Assembly (NCBI GenBank): GCA_045660545.1
Contig: JAZREA010000006.1
Coordinates: 1 to 64,000 of the forward strand
Length of the DNA: 64,000 nucleotides
Direction: 5' to 3'
DNA from: JAZREA01 sp045660545
GTDB lineage: Bacteria; Bacillota; Clostridia; Monoglobales; Firm-18
The notes under the pieces were generated by a model. It did no database searches. It worked only from the letters and a program-made list of their open reading frames with translations, and had not been told where the DNA came from. Position 1 is the first letter of the stretch; every line of letters begins with the position of its first letter. Made by a program: the position numbers and the translations under genes. Positions 16,812 through 26,244 of the stretch are shown here, in pieces.

Positions 16812-17783
16812 TCAGAATTTATTTATATCAACAATCACAATTTCGGGCTGATTGTTGATTCTGAAAACATTTTTATTTTCAAGTCCGCAGCTTATAATCA
16901 AAGGTCTGCCCTGAACCTCGTACCTGCCATAAACGTAATATCCGCTTCTCTCCGGCAAAAAGCCTGCGCCGTTTGTGTATAACGGCCCAACCATCGGAAC
17001 TCTTACCACTCCTCCGTGGGTGTCTCCGGCAAGGGCTAAATCTCCCCAAAAATCAGGTTGAAATTCGCTGAAAACCAAAGGCTCGTGAATAGCTGTGATT
17101 TTCAAATTATTTTCATTTGAATAAATATACTCTTCAAAGCTTTCTCCCGCATACGACCAAAAGGCTGACGGATTGGAAGTAAGCACTCCGTATACATCCA
17201 CATTTGTTGTTCCTATTGTTATAGTATCTGCTTTGTTTTTAAGCACCTTTACGCCTGAGGCTTCCAGCTTTTTCGTTAATTCATCCGTAGTTTCCAAAAG
17301 TTTTGCGGCGTCACGGTTACTGTCATTAAATCCAAGCTTCTTATCAAGAGAGTCCTGAGTCATAGGATTGTTATAGTATTTTTCTGTCTCATTGTTACCG
17401 AATATGTAATAGGAAGGCGCCACATCCGAAAGAGCCTTGCACAAGCTAACCGCTACGTCGGTTGATTGTATTTTCGAATCAATCATATCACCGGTGTATA
17501 TAATCAAATCGGGCTTTAATTTTTCAACACGACTGATTATCTTGCTGTTGTCGTTTCCATACAGGCAATTATGCAAATCCGAAATCTGAACAACCCTTAT
17601 TTTGTTGTTAACTTTCAGGCTGCTTACGCTATAAAAGGTCTCTTTAAAATTGCGGTTCCCTATGTAATTACAGCCAACTATCGCGATAAACACAGCTATA
17701 CCTACGAAAATCAGGCTTATTAAAAAGAGTCTTAACGCTCTTATGCTTTTCTTTGGTTTTGTAGTATTTATATATCCGTTCAT
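16812..17783 (-). CDS. Membrane-anchored calcineurin-like metallophosphoesterase (YkuE/YaeI type)
   Basis: 323 residues with one N-terminal transmembrane helix (about 20-40), then the metallophosphoesterase motifs in order: QISDLHNCL, YTGDMIDS, GNNE, HEPL and AGDTHGGV. The fold binds two metals and cleaves phosphate mono- or diesters; the anchor and position suggest it acts outside the membrane, perhaps on undecaprenyl-(pyro)phosphate or a phospholipid. Such genes are occasional members of exopolysaccharide operons. Gap to the neighbours is 19-23 bp. The substrate is unknown. Confidence 0.8.
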   Translation of the reverse strand: MNGYINTTKPKKSIRALRLFLISLIFVGIAVFIAIVGCNYIGNRNFKETFYSVSSLKVNNKIRVVQISDLHNCLYGNDNSKIISRVEKLKPDLIIYTGDMIDSKIQSTDVAVSLCKALSDVAPSYYIFGNNETEKYYNNPMTQDSLDKKLGFNDSNRDAAKLLETTDELTKKLEASGVKVLKNKADTITIGTTNVDVYGVLTSNPSAFWSYAGESFEEYIYSNENNLKITAIHEPLVFSEFQPDFWGDLALAGDTHGGVVRVPMVGPLYTNGAGFLPERSGYYVYGRYEVQGRPLIISCGLENKNVFRINNQPEIVIVDINKF

Positions 17784-17802
17784 ACTATAAACTACCTTTC
17801 GT

Positions 17803-18933
17803 TTAATTTTTCAACACCTTTTTATACAGGTTGTATGTAGCTGTTGCAACATCATTCCAGTTATATTTACCAAGTATAAAATCGTCAGCATTAGTTTTTA
17901 GATTATTTACAAGTTCTTCGTTATCACACATCACTTGCAACTTATCTGCCAAATCTTTTATGTCGCTTTTTTTAAAGTGCATTGCCTTGTCTTCTGTAAC
18001 CAAAGTATTTTCGGGAATGTCAGAGCACAAGACTGCGTTCCCGTATGCAAGGGCTTCTAAAAGGCTAAGCGACATTCCTTCAATATCCGACGGCAACGTA
18101 ACCAGATAAGCGTTACTGTATATTTCCGAAAGAACATCTCCCGATATAAATCCGGTAAAAATAATATTAGGATTATTCGATGCCTTTTGCTTTAATAATC
18201 TTACATATTCATCTGTATCGCTTGTATCTCCTGCAATAACAAGCTTTTTATCAGTTTTGATGCTGTTATACGCATCAATAAGATAATGTACTCCTTTTTC
18301 GGCAGTAAGTCTTGAAACGATGCAAATATAACCGCCTTTTGAAAGTCCATACAATTTAGTTATTTGCTCCGCCTCTTTTTTGGCAGGCTTGTCTATTCCG
18401 TTGTGAATCAGCACGGTTTCGCGGTTATATGTTTTTTTAAAATACTCACGGGCGCTTTCGCTCAGGACGATTATCTCGTCGGCACATTTTACCATAACCT
18501 TCTCGCCAAACCTTATATATTTAGAAGCAAATCCGTGTCCCCACTTTTCCCTCTGCCAATCAAGCCCGTGAACAGTTGCTACACAGTGTTTTCCAAACAT
18601 TTTCGGTATCCACATTGCAGCGCAAGGGCCTTCGGCGTGAAAATGAACTATATCATACTTCCCAAAAGCCGCGCTAATTGCAGCCGTAAAAGAAGCAACC
18701 ATTGCAGAAAGTCCTCTTGCCTCAATCGTCCAGGCGTTTTTTAGAGTTACGCCCTTGTATTTTTTATCTTTCACGGTGCCTACATACTCGTTTTCCACCT
18801 TGTCGGATGAACGATTATAGCACACCACATTAACTCCTTTTTCTGTCAGCAAAGGACACAAAGAGGTAAGTACATTTTCAATGCCCCCTCGTCTTGAAGG
18901 AACAACTTTATGTCCAAGCATTGCAACTTTCAT
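17803..18933 (-). CDS. Family 4 glycosyltransferase
   Basis: 376 residues. Start MLGHKVVPSRRGGIENVLTSL is typical of EpsD/RfaG-like GT4 enzymes that add an early sugar to the lipid carrier. The C-terminal Rossmann domain has ICIVSRLTAEKGVHYLI, FTGFISGDVLSEIY and the E-x7-E region SDIEGMSLSLLEALAYG. Located directly after the initiating sugar transferase, it could catalyse the second step of repeat-unit synthesis. Cytoplasmic; the donor is unknown. Confidence 0.85.
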   Translation of the reverse strand: MKVAMLGHKVVPSRRGGIENVLTSLCPLLTEKGVNVVCYNRSSDKVENEYVGTVKDKKYKGVTLKNAWTIEARGLSAMVASFTAAISAAFGKYDIVHFHAEGPCAAMWIPKMFGKHCVATVHGLDWQREKWGHGFASKYIRFGEKVMVKCADEIIVLSESAREYFKKTYNRETVLIHNGIDKPAKKEAEQITKLYGLSKGGYICIVSRLTAEKGVHYLIDAYNSIKTDKKLVIAGDTSDTDEYVRLLKQKASNNPNIIFTGFISGDVLSEIYSNAYLVTLPSDIEGMSLSLLEALAYGNAVLCSDIPENTLVTEDKAMHFKKSDIKDLADKLQVMCDNEELVNNLKTNADDFILGKYNWNDVATATYNLYKKVLKN

Positions 18934-18958
18934 TTTCCTATCCCCAATCTAAAAGAGT

Positions 18959-19639
18959 TTATCTTCCGGTTGCACTAAGCATAACAATAGGTGTTTTAAG
19001 CATAATAAGTAAATCGCCGGGAAACGTTCTGTTTTGTATGTAATCCAAATCCATCTCAACCCATTGTTCAAAAGGAACGTCGTTTCTGTTTTTGTGAATC
19101 TGCCAGGTACAAGTAATTCCCGGAGTAACAAGCAGACGAAGCTTCTGGTAGTCAGTATAATATTCAACCTCTCTCGGAAGCGGAGGTCTTGGGCCCACCA
19201 AAGTCATATCACCCTTAAAAACGTTGAAAAACTGCATCAGCTCATCAAGAGAAAGTTTCCTTAATATTTTTCCGACCCTTGTTATTCTCGGGTCGTGTTT
19301 CATTTTAAACACAGGCCCCTCCATTTCGTTCTTGTCTTTTAACTGTTCCAAAAGCTTTTCAGCATTCGGACGCATGGTACGGAATTTATACATATAAAAT
19401 TCTTTTCCGTGGCGTCCGACCCTCTTTTGTTTAAAGAACGGTCCGGCAGCAGGGTCGTCAATACATATAACGATTGCTATTATAAACATCAGCGGAAGAA
19501 AACCAAGCAAAATAATCGTTGCGAAAAATATATCAAAAAGCCTTTTCTTTCTCCAATATGACAAATACGATTTTTCGATTAATGCTTCTAATTTTACTCT
19601 GGTTTTTTCATCTACGTTTTCTCTTTCGATGTAGGGCAT
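18959..19639 (-). CDS. Initiating polyprenyl-phosphate sugar phosphotransferase (WcaJ/EpsL-type PGT)
   Basis: About 226 residues. A single hydrophobic helix (DIFFATIILLGFLPLMFII) precedes the catalytic domain of the bacterial sugar transferase family: KQKRVGRHGKEFYMYKFRTM, then LDELMQFFNVFKGDMTLVGPRPP with the conserved Asp-Glu and PRPP motifs. It transfers a sugar-1-phosphate from a UDP-sugar to undecaprenyl phosphate, starting each repeat unit. Only the short (monotopic) form is present, without the extra N-terminal membrane helices of WbaP. ATG at 19639 follows AAGGA; a TTG at 19669 that overlaps the previous stop is an alternative start. Confidence 0.9.
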   Translation of the reverse strand: MPYIERENVDEKTRVKLEALIEKSYLSYWRKKRLFDIFFATIILLGFLPLMFIIAIVICIDDPAAGPFFKQKRVGRHGKEFYMYKFRTMRPNAEKLLEQLKDKNEMEGPVFKMKHDPRITRVGKILRKLSLDELMQFFNVFKGDMTLVGPRPPLPREVEYYTDYQKLRLLVTPGITCTWQIHKNRNDVPFEQWVEMDLDYIQNRTFPGDLLIMLKTPIVMLSATGR

Positions 19640-19665
19640 TTCCAAATCCTTCTTTCGTTTTTTAT

Positions 19666-20523
19666 TCAAAACTTAAAGTTCATAAGCGTATCATACTCGA
19701 TATTGCGCCAAGGAGAAAAATAAAATTTCTTAAATCCGTCTCTGCATCCGCAAATTAATTCCTCTCCGCCTTTTAAATATCCCGGATGGAATCCAATCTC
19801 AATATCCTTATTATTTTTTTGGGCAAGCTTTAAATAGTGCGGGAGCAGTTTTTTTATCCTCGTTTCGTTTAACCGCCCCGAAAACATAGCTCCCATAAAA
19901 TATCCATACCGGATTTTTGTTTTTTTAAGTTCCCTGAGGTTGACAAAAGCAAGTGCCTTTAAAAGCCACTGTTTAATAAGTCCTGTCGGGGTATAGCTAA
20001 GGTACAGTGACGGCGTCAAAATATATGGTAAAACCGGCTCGGCCGGAACACGCATATACTGGACACAAAGTCCCTCATCTTTAATCACACGCATCATCGT
20101 TTTAAATACAAGCGGTATCATATGGGTATGCTGATGGCTGTCTATTGAAGGTATGACTTTATCAGCAAAGGCCTTTTTCCAAAACTTAATCTGACTTTGT
20201 ATTTCTTTATATATCTGATTTTCAAGCTCCTTTCTCTTCGGCGAAAAAGAGAGCAAAAACAACCCGATAAATGAATACTTAAAATAGCCGTTGTCATCAA
20301 TCAACAAACCGACGTCCTCGGGCTTTGACAGCGGACGTCCCTCAACCAAATTAATGTGCAACGACAGCTGCTCACTGTCCTTTGACAAACGCTCTAAAAA
20401 ATCTGATATATCTCCGTTTGGCAAGACGCTAACCTTATTTAAAGCGCCGTTTTTAAGGCAGTTTTCTATTCTGCCGTTAGTTGCTGCGGATACCCCATAA
20501 TCGTCCGCGCAAAAATATACCAT
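19666..20523 (-). CDS. YdjC/ChbG-like carbohydrate deacetylase
   Basis: 285 residues with the YdjC metal-site motifs: FCADDYGVS at the N-terminus, LHINLVEGRPLS, DSHQHTHM (about residue 128) and GFHPGYL near the C-terminus. The family removes N-acetyl groups from N-acetylglucosamine-containing saccharides such as chitobiose or hopanoid/lipid-linked sugars. In this operon it most likely de-N-acetylates an amino sugar of the growing polysaccharide or its lipid-linked precursor, giving a positively charged polymer. Its stop overlaps a possible TTG start of the sugar transferase. Confidence 0.85.
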   Translation of the reverse strand: MVYFCADDYGVSAATNGRIENCLKNGALNKVSVLPNGDISDFLERLSKDSEQLSLHINLVEGRPLSKPEDVGLLIDDNGYFKYSFIGLFLLSFSPKRKELENQIYKEIQSQIKFWKKAFADKVIPSIDSHQHTHMIPLVFKTMMRVIKDEGLCVQYMRVPAEPVLPYILTPSLYLSYTPTGLIKQWLLKALAFVNLRELKKTKIRYGYFMGAMFSGRLNETRIKKLLPHYLKLAQKNNKDIEIGFHPGYLKGGEELICGCRDGFKKFYFSPWRNIEYDTLMNFKF

Positions 20524-20528
20524 ATAAT

Positions 20529-22067
20529 CTACCTCTTATCCCCAAGCTTTATAACAATCACATTATCTATTACACAAACCGAGCTTTTATCAGGCCAGCT
20601 GCCCAATTTATCCGCATCTATTTTAGCAAGTAACAACTCTTTTTCTTCACCCGATACGAACCGATAATCCTTTGCGCAATAGTCGTTTAACGCGCTGCAT
20701 AAAACGCTTTGGCCTACAATTTCATCATCTTCTCTTAATATGTATGCATCAGTTGTCCCCGTCATATCAGGAGGCAAAATCACACTGTACGCCTCGCTTT
20801 CAGGAAGATGGCCCAAAACCAAAATTCTGTCACACTGATTCGCACCTTCGGTTTGTTCTATGCGGTCTGCGATACGAACCAAAGCTGCATAAGATTTTTC
20901 GTACGCCATATTAAGCTTGTGATAGCTAACGTTTGCAATAATTATATGGTTGAAAACAAGAATTGATACAACGCCAAAAACCGCCCACATCTTTACCGTG
21001 TTTAGTCTTGTACATTTATAGTCGGTTTTTTCGTATTGCAGTATTAAAAACAGATAAAATACTAAAAATCCCATTTTCATCAGGTTATGATAATCTATAC
21101 TGCTGTTTATAAAAGCAAGCACGCTTGCGCCAATGGGTAATAGAACGACACAAACAAACAAAGCTAAAATTTTCGTAACACATAATTTGTTTTTAACCAC
21201 ATCTGCCAGATACAAAGCAAACGTAAGGATAAATACAATTAAATTTAATACAACAAACACGCTAGGCCCATTCGAAAAATCAAAGAAATATGAAACGAAC
21301 GACTCTTTAATTATGTATAACGAAGCCGGTATATCAATCCCGCTAAAAGACGCCGCGCTGTCAAACCCCTGATACTCCAAAAGAGCGGTACCCGTCAATT
21401 TCAGAAGGACTGTTAGCACCAGGTAGTATAATAGCATACCCAAAACACCTGTAAGTAAAAACTTAAAGCATTTGTTTATTAAGCTCTTTAAGTCGCTATC
21501 CTTTTGCATTACCTCTAAAATCAAGCTCAAAAGCAACAGCATTATCGTAACAGTTATGTACGCCTGATAAATTCCGGCAGACAAAGCTATTAATACCGCA
21601 GAGCCGATGTAACACGGCTTATCTTTTACAAGCAACATCGCAGCAATACACGAAAGCAGAAAAGCAAGTGCGTATCCGTCCGCCACATAGTTATACATCA
21701 TCACAGACGTTACGGTAGGAAATGTAGCAACCAGCCCTCCGACAAGTGCTGCTGTTATGTTTTTCCTGACACCAAACATTTTACAGATACACACAGCACC
21801 AAGTCCATGGAACACAATAGCCATCAGTCCTGCCACAAAAGGCAGGTCATAAAACGAACTCGGAGCACACACAACAGGCAAAAACCATCTTCCCATTGCA
21901 ATCATATTTTGCCCATCATACCTGAAAACGAGGCTGTCCCAGTTAGGAAGCCAGTTTGTAATTTTATACAAATGAGCAATAAAGCCCATAACAAGGGAAA
22001 AGGCAAAGCACACTTTCCACTCGGGCAAAATTCTCTTTTTGATTTTTTCTATCATTTGTTCAGGCAT
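20529..22067 (-). CDS. GtrII-like membrane glucosyltransferase
   Basis: 512 residues with about ten membrane helices and an acidic N-terminal loop containing NWDSLVFRYDGQNMIAMGRWFLP, matching the glucosyltransferase GtrII-like family (PF14264 type). These enzymes take a sugar from polyprenyl phosphate and attach it to O-antigen or surface polymers on the outer face of the membrane. It completes the Gtr trio with GtrA (24881-25270) and the GtrB-like enzyme (5472-6398). ATG at 22067 with GGAGTGG five bases upstream is preferred to a start 54 bases further up; the previous stop and this start are arranged TAATATG. Confidence 0.8.
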   Translation of the reverse strand: MPEQMIEKIKKRILPEWKVCFAFSLVMGFIAHLYKITNWLPNWDSLVFRYDGQNMIAMGRWFLPVVCAPSSFYDLPFVAGLMAIVFHGLGAVCICKMFGVRKNITAALVGGLVATFPTVTSVMMYNYVADGYALAFLLSCIAAMLLVKDKPCYIGSAVLIALSAGIYQAYITVTIMLLLLSLILEVMQKDSDLKSLINKCFKFLLTGVLGMLLYYLVLTVLLKLTGTALLEYQGFDSAASFSGIDIPASLYIIKESFVSYFFDFSNGPSVFVVLNLIVFILTFALYLADVVKNKLCVTKILALFVCVVLLPIGASVLAFINSSIDYHNLMKMGFLVFYLFLILQYEKTDYKCTRLNTVKMWAVFGVVSILVFNHIIIANVSYHKLNMAYEKSYAALVRIADRIEQTEGANQCDRILVLGHLPESEAYSVILPPDMTGTTDAYILREDDEIVGQSVLCSALNDYCAKDYRFVSGEEKELLLAKIDADKLGSWPDKSSVCVIDNVIVIKLGDKR

Positions 22068-22068
22068 A

Positions 22069-22803
22069 TTACCACTCCAACCACTTAAATTTATGTAAGA
22101 ACTTCCCGTATAGTTTGTCATACATCCTTACGCCTATAATTCTTTTAATTCTTGTTGTTCTTTTTGTCACATCTGACGTCCATGTAGCGCAGTAATGATG
22201 TATGGAATATGTGTTTTTTGTTATAGTCTTTTTCCCTGTATAATAATCCATAGGGCAAAGATATTCCCTCGGAAGAAACAGCGTATCCATAAACGTCTGG
22301 TTTGTATTTTTAATATCCATACCAAGCCTTTTTAGTGCTGCTGTGTTTCTGTCGGGACAAGTTGTAAGGTCATAGCTTCCGTCAGGCAAAACAAAAGGAA
22401 TATCGTCATAGTCTTTTAAAAACTCTGCAATTATTTTGTTCCCTTTTTTTGCGCCAAAGCCAAGCCCCGTTGCCACAATACCTTTTTCATCAAACCCCAT
22501 AAAACCGTCGTTTTCGAGCAAATCGTCAATAGGCTTTATAAGCTCAACATCGGTGTCTAAGTATATTCCGCCGTTATCGTAAATTATTTTCAGCCTTGCA
22601 AAGTCGCTGACAAACGCCCATTTTTTTGCCTCGTACGCTTCACGCAAATAACGATTTTGCGACAGGTCAAAGTTATCTTCGTTATGGCAGATAATTTCAT
22701 AACCCGGGCAATATTTTTCCCAGCTTTGTATACATTTTTTAGATATTTTGGGCATTTCACCTTTGCCAAACCAACAATAGTGAATCAGTTTTGGAATACT
22801 CAT
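22069..22803 (-). CDS. Family 32-like glycosyltransferase (DXD sugar-binding)
   Basis: 244 residues. Start IPKLIHYCWFGKGEMPK and the central GGIYLDTDVELIKPIDDLL give the DXD nucleotide-sugar site of the OCH1/capsular polysaccharide GT32 family; WAFVSDFARLKIIYDNGG is the usual preceding segment. Such enzymes are retaining hexosyl- or hexosaminyltransferases in capsule clusters. The gene overlaps the flippase gene by 4 bases. Cytoplasmic; sugar not assignable. Confidence 0.85.
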   Translation of the reverse strand: MSIPKLIHYCWFGKGEMPKISKKCIQSWEKYCPGYEIICHNEDNFDLSQNRYLREAYEAKKWAFVSDFARLKIIYDNGGIYLDTDVELIKPIDDLLENDGFMGFDEKGIVATGLGFGAKKGNKIIAEFLKDYDDIPFVLPDGSYDLTTCPDRNTAALKRLGMDIKNTNQTFMDTLFLPREYLCPMDYYTGKKTITKNTYSIHHYCATWTSDVTKRTTRIKRIIGVRMYDKLYGKFLHKFKWLEW

Positions 22804-24299
22804 GCTTTATTCCTCCATAATTCAAGCAGGTTTTTAAACGCCGACCTGAAAAATATAAAGTTTGCTCCAATATATAAGGGCACAATCCAAAGCGAATGAA
22901 CAATTCCCTTTACCAAAAGCTTTACAAAAGAAAGACCGCTGAAGCTGTCTACAAAAAAGATTGCCATTATGATTGCAAAAACAGCCCCGTTTACTATCCA
23001 AAGCTTATATGTATTAAACATACCTCTTTTCAGCACTTTTTTGTTTGAATAATAAATCATCATTGTGCCTCTGTATAAAAGTGCAACAATTGTACCGAAT
23101 ATTGCACCGCAAATCCCCCACTTAATAATCGAAACTACCGAAACTACGATGTTTATAGTCATTTCCCAGATTGCGTGTGAGCGTGTTGCTTCAAACATTC
23201 CCGAATATTCAAGTACGTGGTTTGAAGGCAGTTTGCCGTTTGACAAAAGGTTCATTATAACAAAAAGTACAACCAGATACACGTTTGTATAGTTTGCATC
23301 TGTTATTCCTTTTGTGTATATCTGTATAAGCGGCAACAAAAACACCGCCATCAAAGTATAAATAACAAAGGTTGCCATAATGTAAAACGTTTCGTACACA
23401 TTATATACCTTAACAAATTTTTCTCTGTCGGTATGAAACATCTGTCCAAGTGCAAAGCTAAATCCCGAAATGATACTTGTAATAAAGGTTTGAATCTGCG
23501 AAAAAAAGATGTTGTAAATCGTGTAAACGCTAACCACCTTAAAGTCGCATAAAAAGGACAAAAGCAAGACGTCTGTGTTGTTAAACACCATCCCCGAAAC
23601 CTGATGAACCAAAACAGATTTCCTCTGTGAAACCGCTTCATAATCAGGCTCGGCTTTAACGTCAAGCCATTCGTATCTGCGCTTTGCATCCACGTATACA
23701 TAAACAAGCTGTAAAAGCGACAGTACGCAATACACAAGCTGAATCATCAAAAGACTGTCAGTAAGCAAAAGAACAAGTATTTTACCTACGTTTGATAAAA
23801 GCTGAAGAACCGTCTCGGAATTTGTTATGACGTATTTTCTGCCGTCAACTTCTAAGAGTATTCTGTACTTCGCTTGTACAAAAAAGCTAAAAAGAGCAGG
23901 TAAAGCAGTAAGTATTATAATTCCAAAAAGCACACCCGAAGGTATGCTTGTCGGCACAATATACGCATATACGAAAGCTATTAAAAGTACAATAACTGAA
24001 TAAACAACACCGATTTTAAAATAGTAGTTATTAGTTGCCGAAATAACAGAGCTTACTTTGCCGTGGTTTTTTTCAGCAACAGGTTTGTACAGTGCCTGCG
24101 TAGTGGCAAGTCCCACTCCCGATTCAAGCAACATCATATATACAAAAACCTGCTTTATAGTAGATAAAACACCATTAACCTCTGAACCAAAATTTTCGAG
24201 ATAAAGTCTTGGAAGTATAAAACTCATGGCAATCAGGACAACCTGGTATATAACACCCGACAACAAGTTATATTTAATTCTGTTATCTCTTTTTGCCAT
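22800..24299 (-). CDS. wzx: Wzx-like lipid-linked oligosaccharide flippase (MOP superfamily)
   Basis: 499 residues with about 12-14 transmembrane helices. The N-terminus KYNLLSGVIYQVVLIAMSFILPRLYLENFGSEVNGV is a hallmark of the polysaccharide-synthesis branch of MOP transporters. It would flip the finished undecaprenyl-linked repeat unit to the outer face for polymerisation. The ATG at 24299 has GGGAGGTG six bases upstream; an ORF extension to 24323 has no ribosome site. It sits between the acetyltransferase and the GT32 genes. Confidence 0.9.
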   Translation of the reverse strand: MAKRDNRIKYNLLSGVIYQVVLIAMSFILPRLYLENFGSEVNGVLSTIKQVFVYMMLLESGVGLATTQALYKPVAEKNHGKVSSVISATNNYYFKIGVVYSVIVLLIAFVYAYIVPTSIPSGVLFGIIILTALPALFSFFVQAKYRILLEVDGRKYVITNSETVLQLLSNVGKILVLLLTDSLLMIQLVYCVLSLLQLVYVYVDAKRRYEWLDVKAEPDYEAVSQRKSVLVHQVSGMVFNNTDVLLLSFLCDFKVVSVYTIYNIFFSQIQTFITSIISGFSFALGQMFHTDREKFVKVYNVYETFYIMATFVIYTLMAVFLLPLIQIYTKGITDANYTNVYLVVLFVIMNLLSNGKLPSNHVLEYSGMFEATRSHAIWEMTINIVVSVVSIIKWGICGAIFGTIVALLYRGTMMIYYSNKKVLKRGMFNTYKLWIVNGAVFAIIMAIFFVDSFSGLSFVKLLVKGIVHSLWIVPLYIGANFIFFRSAFKNLLELWRNKA

Positions 24300-24326
24300 A
24301 CTGTCACCTCCCGGGTTTATCATTAT

Positions 24327-24869
24327 TTATACCATATTACATATATATTCTTGCGTAGCGTTTTCTTTATGTATTATTTTGGCTGGGTTTCCTATAACGA
24401 TGCTGTGTGGCGGGACATCGAAATTGACAAACGTCAAAGGTGCAATCATTACATCTTCGCCGATTCTTACATTCCCTACAACAACGGCGTTTGTCCCTAT
24501 CCAGCAATTACCGTCGAACTTCGGTGCACCGCGTCGCACGCCACGGTTTTCGTATCCTATGGTTACGCCCGTGCCGACATTCATGTTTTTCCCAAGCTCT
24601 GCCTCGGGGTGGATAATAACCCTTCCGCTATGTCCTATATAAAAGCCTTCGCCGATTTTTGTCCGCGCGGGTATCTGTATATGAGTTTTATAGGACATAA
24701 GTTTCAGCTTAATTGTATAGTAAAACTTCAAGGGGCGAAAATTACACCCTTCTGTTTTTCGAAAAAGGCTGATATACTTAATCTCCGTCGGTCTTAAAAG
24801 CCGCTTTAAAAGGCCCTCTCCCTTTTCGCCGTAGTATCTGTACAAATCCTTAGAAAATTTATTGTTCAT
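24327..24869 (-). CDS. Hexapeptide-repeat acetyltransferase (serine acetyltransferase-like)
   Basis: 180 residues. The C-terminal two-thirds are left-handed beta-helix repeats (IPARTKIGEGFYIGHSGRVII, NVGTGVTIGYE, WIGTNAVVVGNVRIGEDV) with the CysE-type histidine context GHSGRVIIHPEA. Related capsule proteins O-acetylate sugars using acetyl-CoA. In the middle of an exopolysaccharide operon a sugar O-acetyltransferase is more likely than cysteine biosynthesis. It begins 11 bp after gtrA. Confidence 0.8.
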   Translation of the reverse strand: MNNKFSKDLYRYYGEKGEGLLKRLLRPTEIKYISLFRKTEGCNFRPLKFYYTIKLKLMSYKTHIQIPARTKIGEGFYIGHSGRVIIHPEAELGKNMNVGTGVTIGYENRGVRRGAPKFDGNCWIGTNAVVVGNVRIGEDVMIAPLTFVNFDVPPHSIVIGNPAKIIHKENATQEYICNMV

Positions 24870-24880
24870 AGTTTTCTTCC

Positions 24881-25270
24881 TTACAGAGCTTTTTTCTCCA
24901 AAAAAATTTTTCTTGTAACAAAATTGTATATCGGAACCAAAAACATAGTAAAAAACTTAACCCAAATATAATAAACCGTAAAAACTTCCGTTCCAAGCCA
25001 CATTAAAAACTGATTCAAAAGCAGCCCGCCAATGCTCAAAGCTAAGAATACCAGAAATTCTTTTGTCTTACTGCTTTCCTTGCTGTCAAAAACGAACAAC
25101 ATACTTAAAATATAATTTACCGTAACCGATACTAAAAAGGCAACCGCCGACGCCACAAGAACATCGACGTGTATTATCTCCTTCATAAAAACCAAAACGC
25201 CAAAATCAATTACAGTTGCAATCGCACCGACGATACCGAATTTAATCAGTTGTACTATAAGTTTTTTCAA
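24881..25270 (-). CDS. gtrA: GtrA-family membrane protein
   Basis: 129 residues with four transmembrane helices and the GtrA signature LIKFGIVGAIATVIDFGVLVFM and VSVTVNYILSMLFVF. GtrA proteins are thought to flip polyprenyl-phosphate-linked glucose or other sugars. The start is a TTG with AAGGTGA six bases upstream. It is the second gene of the exopolysaccharide operon and, with the GtrB-like and GtrII-like genes farther down, indicates side-chain glycosylation on the outer face. Confidence 0.85.
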   Translation of the reverse strand: MKKLIVQLIKFGIVGAIATVIDFGVLVFMKEIIHVDVLVASAVAFLVSVTVNYILSMLFVFDSKESSKTKEFLVFLALSIGGLLLNQFLMWLGTEVFTVYYIWVKFFTMFLVPIYNFVTRKIFLEKKAL

Positions 25271-25283
25271 TTGCGTTCACCTT

Positions 25284-26120
25284 TTAAAACTTCATCATAT
25301 ACTCTTTTGCAAATTCTTCTGCCTTAGGCTCAGCAAGAGCCTTTGCATAGTACCAGCCCTGGATATAATCACATTCGCTTTCCGAAACCAAGGCATTTTG
25401 CGCTTCTGTCTCAACACCTTCGCATACAACCTTAAGGCCGAGATTATGCGCTAATGATATAATTCCGCAAAACATCTTTTTACCTCGCGGGCTGTCAGCA
25501 AGAAGAAGCATATCTCTGTCAATCTTTACCACATCAATAGGATATTCCAAAAGGCTTGCAAAAGATGTATATCCGCTTCCGATATCATCCAGCGCAATCA
25601 TAAATCCGAGTTCTTTTACCTTCAAAATATTGCTCATCGCAACTTTTAAATTCTTCTCCATTGAATCCTCGGTGATTTCAATTAAAAGCTTACTTCTGTC
25701 AAAGCTGTACCTTTTGGCAATAGCTTCTATTTTATTTACAAAGTCCTTTTCGGAAATAGTAATTCTGGTAAAATTACAAGATATGGTAATGCTGCCAAAA
25801 TCTGTATCTTTCCATTTTGAAAGTTTTTCGCAAACCATATCAAACATATAGTAATCAAACTTTGTAATTATTCCTGATTTTTCCATTAAACCTATGTATT
25901 TCCCAGGCATAATGACCTCGCCGTGTGGGGTTTCCCACCTTGACAAAGCCTCAGCCGATGCAATCTTCTTCGTCCTGTTATCAACTATAAATTGAAGATG
26001 CATCTTAAATTCCTTATTTTTCAATCCATTCTCAATTTTATTAATGAGAACCTTCTCATTTGTGTATTTTTTTACGTTTGACAAAAAAGCCGTTAAATTT
26101 TTAAAAAATTTCTTACTCAT
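25284..26120 (-). CDS. EAL-domain c-di-GMP phosphodiesterase, first gene of the exopolysaccharide operon
   Basis: 278 residues, almost only an EAL domain, no membrane helix. Catalytic signature is complete: EAL at 57-59 (SAEALSRW), CNFTR, IEITED, LDDIGSGYTSF, KIDRDM, CEGVETEAQ and IQGWYYAKAL. It should hydrolyse c-di-GMP in the cytoplasm. The gene lies directly behind the c-di-GMP-I riboswitch and terminator. Its own product would lower the ligand that is predicted to allow its transcription, a negative feedback. GAGGAAT precedes the ATG. Confidence 0.9.
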   Translation of the reverse strand: MSKKFFKNLTAFLSNVKKYTNEKVLINKIENGLKNKEFKMHLQFIVDNRTKKIASAEALSRWETPHGEVIMPGKYIGLMEKSGIITKFDYYMFDMVCEKLSKWKDTDFGSITISCNFTRITISEKDFVNKIEAIAKRYSFDRSKLLIEITEDSMEKNLKVAMSNILKVKELGFMIALDDIGSGYTSFASLLEYPIDVVKIDRDMLLLADSPRGKKMFCGIISLAHNLGLKVVCEGVETEAQNALVSESECDYIQGWYYAKALAEPKAEEFAKEYMMKF

Positions 26121-26183
26121 TTCAACATTCCTCTTCTATTAAATATTGTTGCTATATAATATGTAAAGTAATGTCCCTGTGCC

Positions 26184-26244
26184 CAAAAAAACAAAAAGCT
26201 GCAATAACCGAAAGCCTGTATAAAGACCTTGTATCATTGCAGCT
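26184..26244 (-). terminator. Riboswitch-controlled intrinsic terminator
   Basis: A 9-bp perfect stem (26236-26244 with 26197-26205), a loop of 30 bases, and a - strand tail of T-rich sequence (26196-26184) located about 65 bp before the EAL gene. Its left arm overlaps the riboswitch P1 helix. Confidence 0.85.
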
